Below, one piece after another: positions 52,996 to 62,120 of a stretch of DNA of 64,000 bases; the stretch's first letter is position 1, and every line of letters begins with the position of its first letter. The notes beneath the pieces are model-generated. The model had not been told where the DNA came from and ran no database searches. It worked only from the letters and a program-made list of their open reading frames with translations. The stretch covers positions 124,001-188,000 of the forward strand of contig JBEYHY010000007.1 of assembly GCA_040635515.1 (NCBI GenBank). The letters are read 5' to 3'. A program made the position numbers and the translations under genes. Source of the DNA: Prauserella_A sp040635515. GTDB taxonomy: Bacteria; Actinomycetota; Actinomycetes; Mycobacteriales; Pseudonocardiaceae.

Positions 52996-54378
52996 ATGCC
53001 GTTCACCGCCGCGTTCGCCGACGCACTCGCCCGGATCGTGGGTCACCGGCACATCCGGCTCGGCTCCGGTGAGCTGGTGCCGTATCGCAGGGACGCCACC
53101 CCCTTGTTTTCCGCCGAACCGGATGCCGTCGTCTTCCCCGGCAGCGCCGAGGAGGTATCCGCAGTGTTGCGGCTGGCCACCGAACACGTGGTTCCGGTGG
53201 TGCCGCGAGGAGCCGGCTCGAATCTGTGCGCGGGCACCGTACCCCTCGCCGGCGGCGTCGTCCTGGTTCTGACGCGGATGAACCGCATCCTTGAGGTCAG
53301 CGAAAGCGAACTGCTCGCGAGGGTCGAGCCCGGGGTCACGACGAACGTGCTTTCGGAAGCCGCCGAACAGCGGGGATTGCGCTACGTTCCCGATCCGGGC
53401 AGCAAAACGGTCTCGACCGTCGGCGGCAACATCGCCACCTGCGCCGGCGGCCTCCGTGGCTTGAAATACGGCGTCACCCGCAACTACGTACTCGGTCTTG
53501 AGGCCGTGCTGCCCACTGGTGAGACCATTCGCACGGGAGGCCGGTTGTGGAAGGACGTCGCGGGATATGACCTCACGAGGCTGCTCACCGGCTCGGAGGG
53601 CACGCTCGCGGTACTGACCGAGGCGACCGTCGCGCTCGTGCCCGCGCCTTCAAGCAGCGGAACCGGCGTCGCCTATTTCACCTCGCTGGAGGCGGCCTGT
53701 GCCGCGGTCGCCGCGATCATCGAATCAGGCGTCCTTCCGGCAACGCTGGAGTTCCTCGACCGGAAATGTGTACGCGCCGTTGAGGAGTACGCGCGGCTCG
53801 GCCTGCGCACGGACGCGGGCGCGTTGCTGCTGTTCGGGGACGACGGGCCTGCCGCCGCGGTCGCCGAGAACATCGGCCGGATCGGGAAGGCTTGCGTGGC
53901 CGAGGGAGCGCTCGAAGTCACCTCTGCCGCCGACATCACCTCGGCCGAGGCGCTACTGGCCGCGCGGCGCTGTTCCCTGCCCGCGTTGTCGAGGCTCGGG
54001 TCACTCACGATCCTGGAGGACGCCACGGTGCCGAGGCCGAGACTCGCCGAGATGGTCGGCCGCATCGACGACATCGCCGAACGACACGAACTGCGCATAG
54101 CCACCTTCGGGCACGCCGGCGATGGAAACCTGCACCCCACCTGTGTCCTCGACCCAGGCGACGGCGGTGCCGTCGAACGCGCGCACAAGGCATTCGGGGA
54201 GATCTTCACCGCCGCGATCGAACTCGGCGGCACCATCACGGGCGAACACGGTGTCGGAGCGGCGAAACTGCCGTACCTGCTCGACCGGCTCGGCCCGGAC
54301 CAGGTCGCGCTGCTGCGCAGGATCAAGGCGGCCTTCGATCCCGCCCACATCCTCAATCCCGGAAAGCTCGGGTCGTGA
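52996..54378 (+). CDS. glcD: GlcD-like FAD-linked 2-hydroxyacid oxidase
   Basis: The 460-aa FAD_binding_4 oxidase has PDAVVFPGSAEEVSAVLRLA, VPRGAGSNLCAG for FAD pyrophosphate, ATCAGGLRGLKYG and a C-terminal HAGDGNLHPT segment. The family oxidises glycolate or D-lactate with the Fe-S partner GlcF, which overlaps by 4 bp. GlcE is absent, so the enzyme is a two-subunit type. It probably oxidises the hydroxyacid end-product of the pathway and feeds electrons to the quinone pool. Confidence 0.9.
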   Translation: MPFTAAFADALARIVGHRHIRLGSGELVPYRRDATPLFSAEPDAVVFPGSAEEVSAVLRLATEHVVPVVPRGAGSNLCAGTVPLAGGVVLVLTRMNRILEVSESELLARVEPGVTTNVLSEAAEQRGLRYVPDPGSKTVSTVGGNIATCAGGLRGLKYGVTRNYVLGLEAVLPTGETIRTGGRLWKDVAGYDLTRLLTGSEGTLAVLTEATVALVPAPSSSGTGVAYFTSLEAACAAVAAIIESGVLPATLEFLDRKCVRAVEEYARLGLRTDAGALLLFGDDGPAAAVAENIGRIGKACVAEGALEVTSAADITSAEALLAARRCSLPALSRLGSLTILEDATVPRPRLAEMVGRIDDIAERHELRIATFGHAGDGNLHPTCVLDPGDGGAVERAHKAFGEIFTAAIELGGTITGEHGVGAAKLPYLLDRLGPDQVALLRRIKAAFDPAHILNPGKLGS

Positions 54379-55463
54379 GCGGCGTATTCGACGCCGAGAA
54401 GCTCGGCAGGTGCATCTCGTGCGGATTCTGCCTTCCCGCCTGCCCGACCTACGCGCTGACAGGGGACGAGGCGGCCTCGCCGCGCGGGCGAATCACGCTC
54501 ATGAGGGCGCTTGAGGGTGGGCAGCTCGACGTCACGGATCCCACCCTGTTCGAGCAATCGTCGTTCTGTCTCGGTTGCCGGGCCTGCGAGCCGGTGTGTC
54601 CCGCGGGTGTGGAGTACGGAACCTTGCTGGAACAGTGGCGTGACCACCAATGGAGGGGCGCGGCTCGACCACGCCTCGCGCGCTGGCTCATGGCACTCGT
54701 CTCCCGCTCGTGGCTGCTGCGGCTTCAGGGCATCGTCAGAAGGCACGCGAAGACCCAACGAGGGAAAGCCGCGCCCGCGCTGCTGCTCGGATGTGTCGAA
54801 CGCGGCCTCTACCCCGAGGTCAGCAGGGCGGCGCGAGAGCTGCGGCCGGAATTGACCGCTCCGGCGGCACAAGGCTGTTGCGGAGCCCTGCACGCGCACA
54901 ACGGAGACTCCGAGACGGGAGCCGCCATGGCGGGTCTCGTCGGTTCCCGGTTGCCGGGTGTCATCGTGACGACGGCCGGCGGCTGTGCCGCGCACCTGGC
55001 TGCCCATCTCGGGAGGGAAAGGGTCAAGGAATTCTCGGAGTACCTGACCGGGTACGAGGTGGTGCCCTCGGGTGAGGTACGCGTGGAGGGCAGGAGAGCG
55101 AGGGTGGCGTTGCAGGACTCGTGCCACCTCAGGAACGCACTCGGTGTGTCCGCCGAGCCGAGGGCGCTGATCCGGGCCGTCGCCGACTACGTCGAACTGC
55201 CGGGGGCGGCAGGCTGCTGCGGCGCCGCGGGCACGTACTCGTTACTGCGGAAGCAGGACAGCATGCGGGTGCTCGCTCCCAAACTCGACGCCATCGTCGA
55301 GGCGGGCGTCGACTTTGTCGTCGCCGTGAATCCTGGCTGCCTCCGGCAACTGCGGCAGGGGCTGAAAAGCAGGAAGAGCGGGGTGCGGGTGATCCATCTC
55401 GCCGAGTTGCTCGCCATGGCACAGCGGGATTGGACTCTATCGAAACGAAGGGGTGATACCTGA
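54375..55463 (+). CDS. glcF: GlcF-like Fe-S subunit of 2-hydroxyacid oxidase
   Basis: The 362-aa protein has two [4Fe-4S] motifs, CISCGFCLPACP and CLGCRACEPVCP, in the first ~70 residues, and two CCG domains (QGCCGALHAHNGD and GAAGCCGAAG). GlcF passes electrons from GlcD to the membrane. GTG 54375 overlaps the glcD stop. A TTA codon lies at 55242. Confidence 0.9.
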   Translation: MSGVFDAEKLGRCISCGFCLPACPTYALTGDEAASPRGRITLMRALEGGQLDVTDPTLFEQSSFCLGCRACEPVCPAGVEYGTLLEQWRDHQWRGAARPRLARWLMALVSRSWLLRLQGIVRRHAKTQRGKAAPALLLGCVERGLYPEVSRAARELRPELTAPAAQGCCGALHAHNGDSETGAAMAGLVGSRLPGVIVTTAGGCAAHLAAHLGRERVKEFSEYLTGYEVVPSGEVRVEGRRARVALQDSCHLRNALGVSAEPRALIRAVADYVELPGAAGCCGAAGTYSLLRKQDSMRVLAPKLDAIVEAGVDFVVAVNPGCLRQLRQGLKSRKSGVRVIHLAELLAMAQRDWTLSKRRGDT

Positions 55464-55484
55464 GACTGGCAGGGGGAGGTACCT

Positions 55485-56855
55485 ATGCCGTCGTTCATGG
55501 AACCGTTCCGGATCAAGGCCGTCGAACCGATTCCGTTTCCCAGCGTTGAGGAACGCGGTGCGGCCCTGGTTTCCGCCGGGTACAACCTTTTCCGGGTACC
55601 GGCGAAGGCGATCACCATCGATTTGCTGACCGATTCCGGAACGGCCGCGATGTCGGCCGCGCAGTGGTCGGCGCTGGTGTCCGGTGATGAATCGTATGCG
55701 GGAGCCCGATCCTTCGAGCGGTTCGAGAGCGTCGTACGTGAGCTGACCGGCTTTACCGAGATTCTTCCCGTGCACCAGGGCAGGGCGGCGGAAAGGATAG
55801 TGCTGCACCGGTTGCTTGGGCATGGGGATCTTTCGGTGGCGAACACGCACTTCGACAGTACGAGGGCGAGCGTGGTCGCCGCGGGCGCTGACGTCGTGGA
55901 CCTGCCGGTGAGCCGGCCAGACGGCGCGGCGAACCCCTTCGGCGGGGACATCGACGTTCCGGCGCTGCGGGCCCTGTTGTCCGGCCCGGACGGCGCCGCG
56001 GTGCGGTGTGTCGTACTCACCGTCACCAACAACGCCAATGGCGGTCAGCCCGTTTCGCTGACCAACGTGCGCGAGACGAAGGTTCTGTGCGACCGCTTCG
56101 GGGTTCCGTTGCTGCTCGACGCGTCCCGGTTCGCGGAGAACGCCTATCTGGTCGCGACGCGTTCTCCCGATCTCGCCGGCGTGGAACCGCGAGCGGTCGC
56201 GAGAGCGATCTTCGACCTGGCCGACGGGTGCTGGGCGAGTCTGAAGAAGGACGGCGTCGCGAACATCGGCGGGCTCATCGCGTTGCGCGATCGCGAACTC
56301 GCGGACCGGTGCAGGGCCCAGCTCATCGAGACGGAGGGGTTTCCGACCTACGGTGGCCTGGCGGGCCGTGACCTCGACGCGCTCGCGCAGGGGCTCGTCG
56401 AGGTCACCGAACCCCGCTATCTGCGCTACCGGGCCGAGTCGGCGCGGTGGTTCGCCGATTTGCTCGAACAGGCCGGTCTTCCGGTGCTGCGACCGACCGG
56501 CTGTCATGCCGTTTATGTCGACGCGGGACGGTTGCTGCGTCACGTTCCTTCCTCCCTGTTGCCGGCGACGGCGCTGGCCAACGAGCTGTACCTCGCGGGA
56601 GCCGTGAGGGTTTCCGAGCTCGGCACCCTGGTCTTCGGGCGCCCTGACCCGGCGGGCGGACCCGATCTGCCCGCGCCTCGCGAGCTGGTGCGCTTCGCGC
56701 TGCCTCGCCGGGTTTACACGGCCAATCACCTCGAATACGTCGCCGAGGTCGCCGGCGAGATCGCCGCCAAGGCGGGTTCGCTGAGGGGATACCGCATCGT
56801 GCGCCAGGCGGGTCCGATGCGGCAGTTCACCGCGGTGCTCGAACCGGTGACCTGA
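55485..56855 (+). CDS. Tryptophanase/tyrosine phenol-lyase-like beta-eliminating lyase
   Basis: The 456-aa PLP enzyme follows the tnaA/TPL pattern: YNLFRVPAKAITIDLLTDSGTAAMSAAQW, GDESYAGARSF, PVHQGRAAERI and the PLP lysine in CWASLKKDG. It cleaves an amino acid at its beta carbon to pyruvate and ammonia plus a leaving group. Which group (indole, phenol or another) cannot be told; the operon context of D-amino and hydroxy acids suggests an unusual beta-substituted amino acid. GGGAGG lies 5 bases before ATG 55485. Confidence 0.85.
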   Translation: MPSFMEPFRIKAVEPIPFPSVEERGAALVSAGYNLFRVPAKAITIDLLTDSGTAAMSAAQWSALVSGDESYAGARSFERFESVVRELTGFTEILPVHQGRAAERIVLHRLLGHGDLSVANTHFDSTRASVVAAGADVVDLPVSRPDGAANPFGGDIDVPALRALLSGPDGAAVRCVVLTVTNNANGGQPVSLTNVRETKVLCDRFGVPLLLDASRFAENAYLVATRSPDLAGVEPRAVARAIFDLADGCWASLKKDGVANIGGLIALRDRELADRCRAQLIETEGFPTYGGLAGRDLDALAQGLVEVTEPRYLRYRAESARWFADLLEQAGLPVLRPTGCHAVYVDAGRLLRHVPSSLLPATALANELYLAGAVRVSELGTLVFGRPDPAGGPDLPAPRELVRFALPRRVYTANHLEYVAEVAGEIAAKAGSLRGYRIVRQAGPMRQFTAVLEPVT

Positions 56856-57839
56856 CGGCCGCGACCGGCTCCGCGCCCCCGAGTCATCCGAGTGAGCCAG
56901 GGGTTTCATCGGTTTCCGGACAGCGGGCGTGTGTTTCTGACGCCGACTGCCAGGAAGGCGCCCCCTGAATGCAGCAATGGCGGCGGGCATAGGGCGGAAC
57001 GGGATGCCGCCGCGGTGTTCTTCTCCCGCCGGGTGGCGCACAATATCCACCAAGTGTCCTATGCATGATGCTCTCGGCATATTGCACGCACGCTTTGATA
57101 CGTGTAGTTTGCTCAGTGAACCCGAATATGAGGCGGTGAACAACCGATGGTCGGCGAAGCGACACGGGCATTCATCCTCGTTCACCTTCCTCGGCCGGCG
57201 AAAAAGATGTCATGTCACCTGTTTAACGGATTTCGTTCCCCTGGATTCTCGTGTGATCCGCTGGCGGCTTCGGAATTGCCGGAGCACGCGCTGATGGAGT
57301 CCGGCGGACCGTTCCGCGAGAGGAGGAAACCTGGCACGAACCGTGTATCCTACGGCGAATCTTTCCTGAAGGACAGCTGTTTCCGGAAATCCGATGTGGA
57401 GGAATTGCGGTCGTTCCGGTGCCGGGAGGTCGGCGCGCCCGGTCGGTCGGAAATTCCTGCCGCATCAAATGAAGTGACTGTGCGGGGTTCGGAAATAGCG
57501 GGCCGTCATATCCGGAGCGAACCCCCGAAACCAGTCGAAAGTGAGGATTCGAGCCCCAGGTCACCTTGTGTGGAAATGGCGAGGTGGCGGGTGGCTCGCG
57601 GCGGCCGCGAGCGGCGTCCGGGCGCGCCTGCTCGCGGTATACCGCCGTCATTCAGGGGCGCGACGGAATCTGCCTCGTTGAGGTGAAGTCATGGCTGACT
57701 TTGAAATCTGCAATTTGCGGTTAGCAAATCGCACCCGTTTGGAGGTATGCGTCGGACGGCGACGCGGCACAGGCTAGTGAGGGAGGAGGTGGAGCGGGGA
57801 GGTCTGAGCCGGCTTTCGTGATCGTTCCCCGGCGAGCTG
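56856..57839. other. 984-bp intergenic region before the AraC gene
   Basis: No gene I trust. A 179-codon plus-strand frame at 57147-57686 has mixed third-position composition and no family pattern. Near its right end an inverted repeat ATTTGC (57713-57718) / GCAAAT (57724-57729) lies 111 bp before the AraC start and may be a binding site. Confidence 0.45.
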
Positions 57840-58814
57840 ATGATTCACAAACCACTCAACCGGTTCGAACTCTTTCGTTCCAGCGATCTCGACGTCACCC
57901 GCGAGGCGGTCGCCGGCGTCTTCTGTGCCCACCGCATGGAACTCACCGGCAACGAAGGGACGCTCGACGCGAGGATGAACTCGAAACGACTCGACAACGT
58001 CGGTCTCAGCTACATCGGGTACGGCGAAGCGGTCCGGGTCGACCCGGGCGAACTTGAGTCCTTCTACGTCGTACAGGCGCCGTTGACCGGCAGCGGCCTT
58101 TTCCAGTACGGCAATCAGTTCGTCACCGGATCGCCGAAAACCGCCATCGTCGTCGGGCCCACCAAGCCGCTGGGCATGCGGTTGTCCGCGGAGCTGGAAC
58201 TCGTCATCCTGCGCATGGAGCGCACCGCGCTGGAGGCGACGCTGTCCGACCTCCTCGATCGGTCGCTGCCACAGCCCATCGAGTTCGAACTAGGGATGAA
58301 CCTGGCATCGGGATATGCCCGTACCTGGTACGACTACCTCATGTTCTGCGTGGCCGAGATCAACCGGCCCGACAGTCTGCTGACCCACCCGCTGTCCGTG
58401 CATCAGATGGAGCAGAACCTGATGGGCGGCCTGCTGCTCGCACAGGCCAGCAACTACACCGGAATGCTGCAGGGCAAGGCTCTTCCCGCTCCGTCGAGGG
58501 CCATCAGCCGTGCTGTGGACGTCATCGAGAACCACCCCGAGCTTGCCCACACGATGGGCAGTCTCGCGAAGGAGGTCGGTGTCAGCGTGCGGGCACTCCA
58601 GAAGGGATTCCGCAAGCACCTCGACACGACACCGAGCGCATTCCTGCGCGGCGTGCGTTTGCAGAGAGCGCACGACGAACTCAGGGCGGCGCAATCCGAC
58701 ACGGTCACGGTCGGCGAAGTCGCTGGCCATTGGGGATTCATGCACCTCGGCCGGTTCGCCACTTCATATCGACGCAAGTTCAACGAGACCCCGTCGCAGA
58801 CCCTACACAGATGA
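57840..58814 (+). CDS. AraC-family transcriptional regulator
   Basis: The 324-aa regulator has an N-terminal AraC_binding_2-type sensor and a C-terminal double helix-turn-helix (LAKEVGVSVRALQKGFRKHL, VAGHWGFMHLGRFATSYRRKF, with TPSQTLHR at the end). It is probably an activator. The 984-bp spacer before it and the co-directed rSAM gene suggest control of the right-end genes. The ligand is unknown. Confidence 0.87.
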   Translation: MIHKPLNRFELFRSSDLDVTREAVAGVFCAHRMELTGNEGTLDARMNSKRLDNVGLSYIGYGEAVRVDPGELESFYVVQAPLTGSGLFQYGNQFVTGSPKTAIVVGPTKPLGMRLSAELELVILRMERTALEATLSDLLDRSLPQPIEFELGMNLASGYARTWYDYLMFCVAEINRPDSLLTHPLSVHQMEQNLMGGLLLAQASNYTGMLQGKALPAPSRAISRAVDVIENHPELAHTMGSLAKEVGVSVRALQKGFRKHLDTTPSAFLRGVRLQRAHDELRAAQSDTVTVGEVAGHWGFMHLGRFATSYRRKFNETPSQTLHR

Positions 58815-58894
58815 TGGCTATGTATATCTATGACGATGCGCAAAAAGGACAGAACAGGGCGCAGGACGGATCGTTGCGGAGGCGGCGACGTCCT

Positions 58895-59197
58895 ATGGTC
58901 AATGGCGTGTCAGCCGGAAGGCGCGGGCTGCCCGCTCCGGGATTCGGCGTTGACGAGCCGATTTGGGACCTGGTCCGGCGCCGCCGGATAAGCCGGGGAC
59001 TCACCCAATACCAACTCGCCGACGTACTTGTCGATCTTTCGCACAACCAGAGCGTGAGCCGGGACGAAGTCGCGCGCTGGGAACGCGGGAAACGGACCCC
59101 GGGGCCCTACTGGCGCCGCTGGCTCAGCGTGGCCCTCGACGTTCCGTCGGAGGAACTCGCGGCCGCGGTGCGTTACGGCCGGAGGTTGCGCTGGTGA
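58895..59197 (+). CDS. Stand-alone XRE helix-turn-helix protein related to the 20-kb fusion regulator
   Basis: The 100-aa protein's HTH runs GLTQYQLADVLVDLS...VSRDEVARWERGKRTP...WLSVALDV. It lines up with QLSQYTLARELSTVS...VTRDLVARWERGHQIP...WLSVVLGL of the fusion protein at 20187-21572. Here no effector domain follows. ATG 58895 has GGAGG 12 bases upstream; ATG 58820 and GTG 58904 are alternatives. It may bind the same operators as the fusion regulator. Confidence 0.72.
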   Translation: MVNGVSAGRRGLPAPGFGVDEPIWDLVRRRRISRGLTQYQLADVLVDLSHNQSVSRDEVARWERGKRTPGPYWRRWLSVALDVPSEELAAAVRYGRRLRW

Positions 59198-59258
59198 ACC
59201 GTTCCTCCCTGGCTGACCACCGCCGTAATCGCGCGCTGGTATGCCACGGGAGGAATCG

Positions 59259-60968
59259 ATGGGTAAGGCGCTGGTCACACTGATCAATCCAAATCTGGTG
59301 CATCCACCCGTCACACCGTATGCGCTGGACATCCTCACCACGTCGCTGGAGGCCGGCGACTTCGACGTCGATGTCGTCGATCTGACCTTCGAGCGGCACG
59401 ACTGGCGGCCGGTGCTCGCGCGCTATTTCGCCGGGCATTCGCCCCTGCTCGTCGGCGTGACCGTGCGCAATACGGACACCATCTACGCGCAGCAGCAACG
59501 GGTTTTCCTCGGCGACCACAAAGAGATCATCGAGGCGGTGAAGGAAGGGACGCGGGCGCCGATCATCGCCGGAGGCGTCGGGTTCTCCTCGATGCCGTTC
59601 GCGCTCGTCGACTATTTCGACATCGAGTTCGGCGCCAAGGGGCCGGGGGAACACCTCGTCGTGCGGCTCGCGAACACCTTGCTCGAAGGCGGAAAGCCCG
59701 ACGAGATACCGGGGCTCCTCATCAATCGCGGCGGCGGTCAGGTCGAACGGATCGCCGCGGGCCGCCCGCTCGAAAGACGCCGAGCGCGGCGAGCCGGGGT
59801 GGACATCGGCGTCGTCCCGATCAACGCGGCCACCGGATACACCCGCAGGTCGGGAGTGCCGCTGAAAGTCGACAATCTGCGCTACTACCGAGAGGGCGGG
59901 CTCGGCAACATCCTGACGAAGAACGGATGTACCTTCGCGTGCGCCCACTGCGTCGAGCCCGATGCCAAAGGTACGTCGTTCACGAGAAGGGCGGTCGACG
60001 CCGTCGTCGACGAGATCGAGTCCTTGGTCGCGCAGGGCGTCAAGGACCTGCATACCACCGACAGCGAGTTCAACCTGCTGGTCGCGCACAGCAAGGCGGT
60101 GCTTTCGGAGATCGTCAGGCGCAAGGGAAGGGACGGATACTCCCCGCTGCATGAACTCCGGCTGTGGGTGTACGCCCAGCCGACGCCTTTCGACGAGGAA
60201 CTCATGGCCCTGCTCGCCGGGGCGGGATGCGCGGGCATCAATCTCGCCCCCGATCATGTGCGTGAGGAAATGCTCGACGACTGGAAGGTCACCGCGGGCG
60301 GTTCGAGGTACTACCGGTTCGCCGACGCCGAAGCCGTCTGCGACCTGGCCGCGTCGTACGGGCTGCCGGTCATGGTCGAAGTGCTGCTCGGGATGCCGGG
60401 CGAGACGGAGGAGACGCTGCGCGACGCGGTCGCGCGCACGCTCGCGCTCGGGGTCACCGTCGTCGGCTACAGCCTGGGTATCAGGGCGTTTCCGTATTCG
60501 CCGCTCGGTATCCGGCTCGCCGAGCGGTGCGGGGGTACGCGAACGGTGCCCGGATTGCAGTCGGACACGGCGCGAACTCCGATCGTACTGCGGCCGCAGG
60601 GGACGGTGAGCACGGTCGAATACGAACGCCAGTTCGTATTCGACGAGGCTGGCCGGTTCCGGCCGGTCTACTATCTTTCGCCGGAACTGCCGGAGCCGGA
60701 GGAGACGTTGTCCTCGCCCAACGGTCGCTGGCTGAACACGATGCGCTTGCTGTGGGATCTCGTTCCCGAACGGGACCGGCACCGCGTCATGCTTCCCACC
60801 GTCGAGGGCCTGACTCCGGATGACGACAATTTCGCCGACAATCCGTTTTTGGTGCAAGCGGTGCGACTGGGATACACCGGTGCTTTCTGGTCGCACTGGC
60901 CCAGGCGTGCCGAGGTAATGGAAGGAATACGGAAAGTAGAATTGGCAGGTCGGCGTCCGGGTGAATGA
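59259..60968 (+). CDS. Cobalamin-dependent radical SAM enzyme
   Basis: The 569-aa protein has an N-terminal B12-binding-like domain (residues ~1-180) with PPVTPYALDILTTSLEAG and a radical SAM domain. The Fe-S motif is C224-x3-C228-x2-C231 (CTFACAHC). The order and length resemble the TsrM (tryptophan 2-C-methyltransferase) type, but a specific substrate is not provable. Such enzymes methylate unactivated carbons. GGGAGGA lies 4 bases before ATG 59259. It follows two regulator genes and has a tryptophanase-like lyase upstream, perhaps coincidental. Confidence 0.85.
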   Translation: MGKALVTLINPNLVHPPVTPYALDILTTSLEAGDFDVDVVDLTFERHDWRPVLARYFAGHSPLLVGVTVRNTDTIYAQQQRVFLGDHKEIIEAVKEGTRAPIIAGGVGFSSMPFALVDYFDIEFGAKGPGEHLVVRLANTLLEGGKPDEIPGLLINRGGGQVERIAAGRPLERRRARRAGVDIGVVPINAATGYTRRSGVPLKVDNLRYYREGGLGNILTKNGCTFACAHCVEPDAKGTSFTRRAVDAVVDEIESLVAQGVKDLHTTDSEFNLLVAHSKAVLSEIVRRKGRDGYSPLHELRLWVYAQPTPFDEELMALLAGAGCAGINLAPDHVREEMLDDWKVTAGGSRYYRFADAEAVCDLAASYGLPVMVEVLLGMPGETEETLRDAVARTLALGVTVVGYSLGIRAFPYSPLGIRLAERCGGTRTVPGLQSDTARTPIVLRPQGTVSTVEYERQFVFDEAGRFRPVYYLSPELPEPEETLSSPNGRWLNTMRLLWDLVPERDRHRVMLPTVEGLTPDDDNFADNPFLVQAVRLGYTGAFWSHWPRRAEVMEGIRKVELAGRRPGE

Positions 60969-61204
60969 AGCTCGATTTATGAAACATATTCACTCTGGGT
61001 TCCTGTTGAAAGAGCGGCACGAAATGTTGTTACTCGAACGTCACGGTCTTTGCTTGCGTCCGTCGTAATCATTGACGGAACAACGTCCGAGGGCGGAGCC
61101 TGAGGACGAAGACGTCGTGGCCTGCCGACAGCCGGTGTTCTCTTCGCCCGGGAAGGGAACACCGCGGCCGGTCGCGGCGCCGACAACGCAAGTGAGGTGG
61201 CCGC

Positions 61205-61873
61205 ATGACAATGGCGCCTGATGCACCCGACCTGCCAGCGAACCCGCTTTCCATCAGGCTGTCGATCAAACACGAACGGTTGTGGTGGCACATCGACGAC
61301 GAGGATCATCTCCCCGAACAATGGGAGGTATCCGCCGATGTCTGGGACCTGGATTTGTGTCCGGCTCCGTTGCGGCACGTCGCCGACATTTCCCTGGTTA
61401 TCGCGGATCTGCAGCGAGATCGGAATCTACTCGATTCGGTCGCCCTCGGTGAATGGGCACTGGAGTTCATCGCGGAAACGGTGCTCGAATCGACGGACGG
61501 GAACCTGCATCCCGAGCTCGACGAACAGATCAGCGAGGGTCCTCCGCGCATGGTGATACTGCGCGATGTCACTGTCGCGACGCACTGGAGGGGGCACGGT
61601 CTCGCCGGCCCGCTCGTCGCGGGCGCGTTGCGCACGCTGGCGCCGACGGCGAGGCTCGCCGCGGCGAGGGTCTCGCCGCTGGACTTCCGGCGGCAGTCGC
61701 CCGACCGGATCTCGGCCGAGCTGGCCAGCGTGCGCATGGCGGGAATGCTCGAACGGATCGGTTTCTATCCATGGCGCGAGGTTCATGTACTGGATCTGCG
61801 CAATCCCACGTTACTTGAGGCGAGGATGAGCCTGCTCAATCACTGGTGGCCCGCGGGACACGAGGAGTTGTGA
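61205..61873 (+). CDS. GNAT-like acetyltransferase, diverged
   Basis: In this 222-aa protein the central segment VTVATHWRGHGLAGPLVAGALRTLAP resembles GNAT motif A, followed by ARLAAARVSPLDF and a C-terminal LERIGFYPWREVHVLDL strand-helix. The acetyl-CoA loop (Q/RxxGxG/A) reads WRGHGLA. The N-terminal ~110 residues are not typical. It may acylate a small molecule or protein. A GAGG precedes ATG 61205. Confidence 0.6.
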   Translation: MTMAPDAPDLPANPLSIRLSIKHERLWWHIDDEDHLPEQWEVSADVWDLDLCPAPLRHVADISLVIADLQRDRNLLDSVALGEWALEFIAETVLESTDGNLHPELDEQISEGPPRMVILRDVTVATHWRGHGLAGPLVAGALRTLAPTARLAAARVSPLDFRRQSPDRISAELASVRMAGMLERIGFYPWREVHVLDLRNPTLLEARMSLLNHWWPAGHEEL

Positions 61874-62034
61874 CGCTTCGCCGCGCTACCCGTGTCTTCT
61901 ATATTCCACATTGGATCGAACAGTCGGCGTAATGTCCGATAACTGCGTCATGCCGCGGCGTAGCGCGCTACATTGCTACGTGTTAGGCTCGGCGCGGCTG
62001 CTGTTCAAGGACCGTTCATCCGTAACAGGTAGCC

Positions 62035-62086
62035 GTTGGTGGCGCGGTCAGGGGCCCATGCGAATGGATGTGGCCGCGCCACCAAC
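62035..62086. terminator. Long hairpin between convergent genes
   Basis: The perfect 13-bp arms GTTGGTGGCGCGG (62035-62047) and CCGCGCCACCAAC (62074-62086) enclose a 26-nt loop containing GGGGCCC. It lies between the GNAT-like gene and the end of the minus-strand XRE gene. Probably a bidirectional terminator. A palindrome TAGCGCGCTA at 61961-61970 lies nearby. Confidence 0.65.
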
Positions 62087-62120
62087 CTGACAAGGGGTGC
62101 GATCGTGCAGGGTGAGGTGA

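Noticed and set aside
55437..57185. 582-codon minus-strand frame opposite the tryptophanase-like gene
   Set aside because: It is a shadow of a gene with full PLP motifs; its sequence is Arg-rich without a fold.
57541..57570. GATTCGAGCCCC stretch resembling a tRNA T-arm
   Set aside because: The flanking bases do not pair as a T-stem and no acceptor or anticodon stem is found upstream.
57147..57686. 179-codon plus-strand open frame in the spacer before the AraC gene
   Set aside because: Third-position GC is moderate, there is no ribosome site with good spacing, and the protein has no domain pattern.
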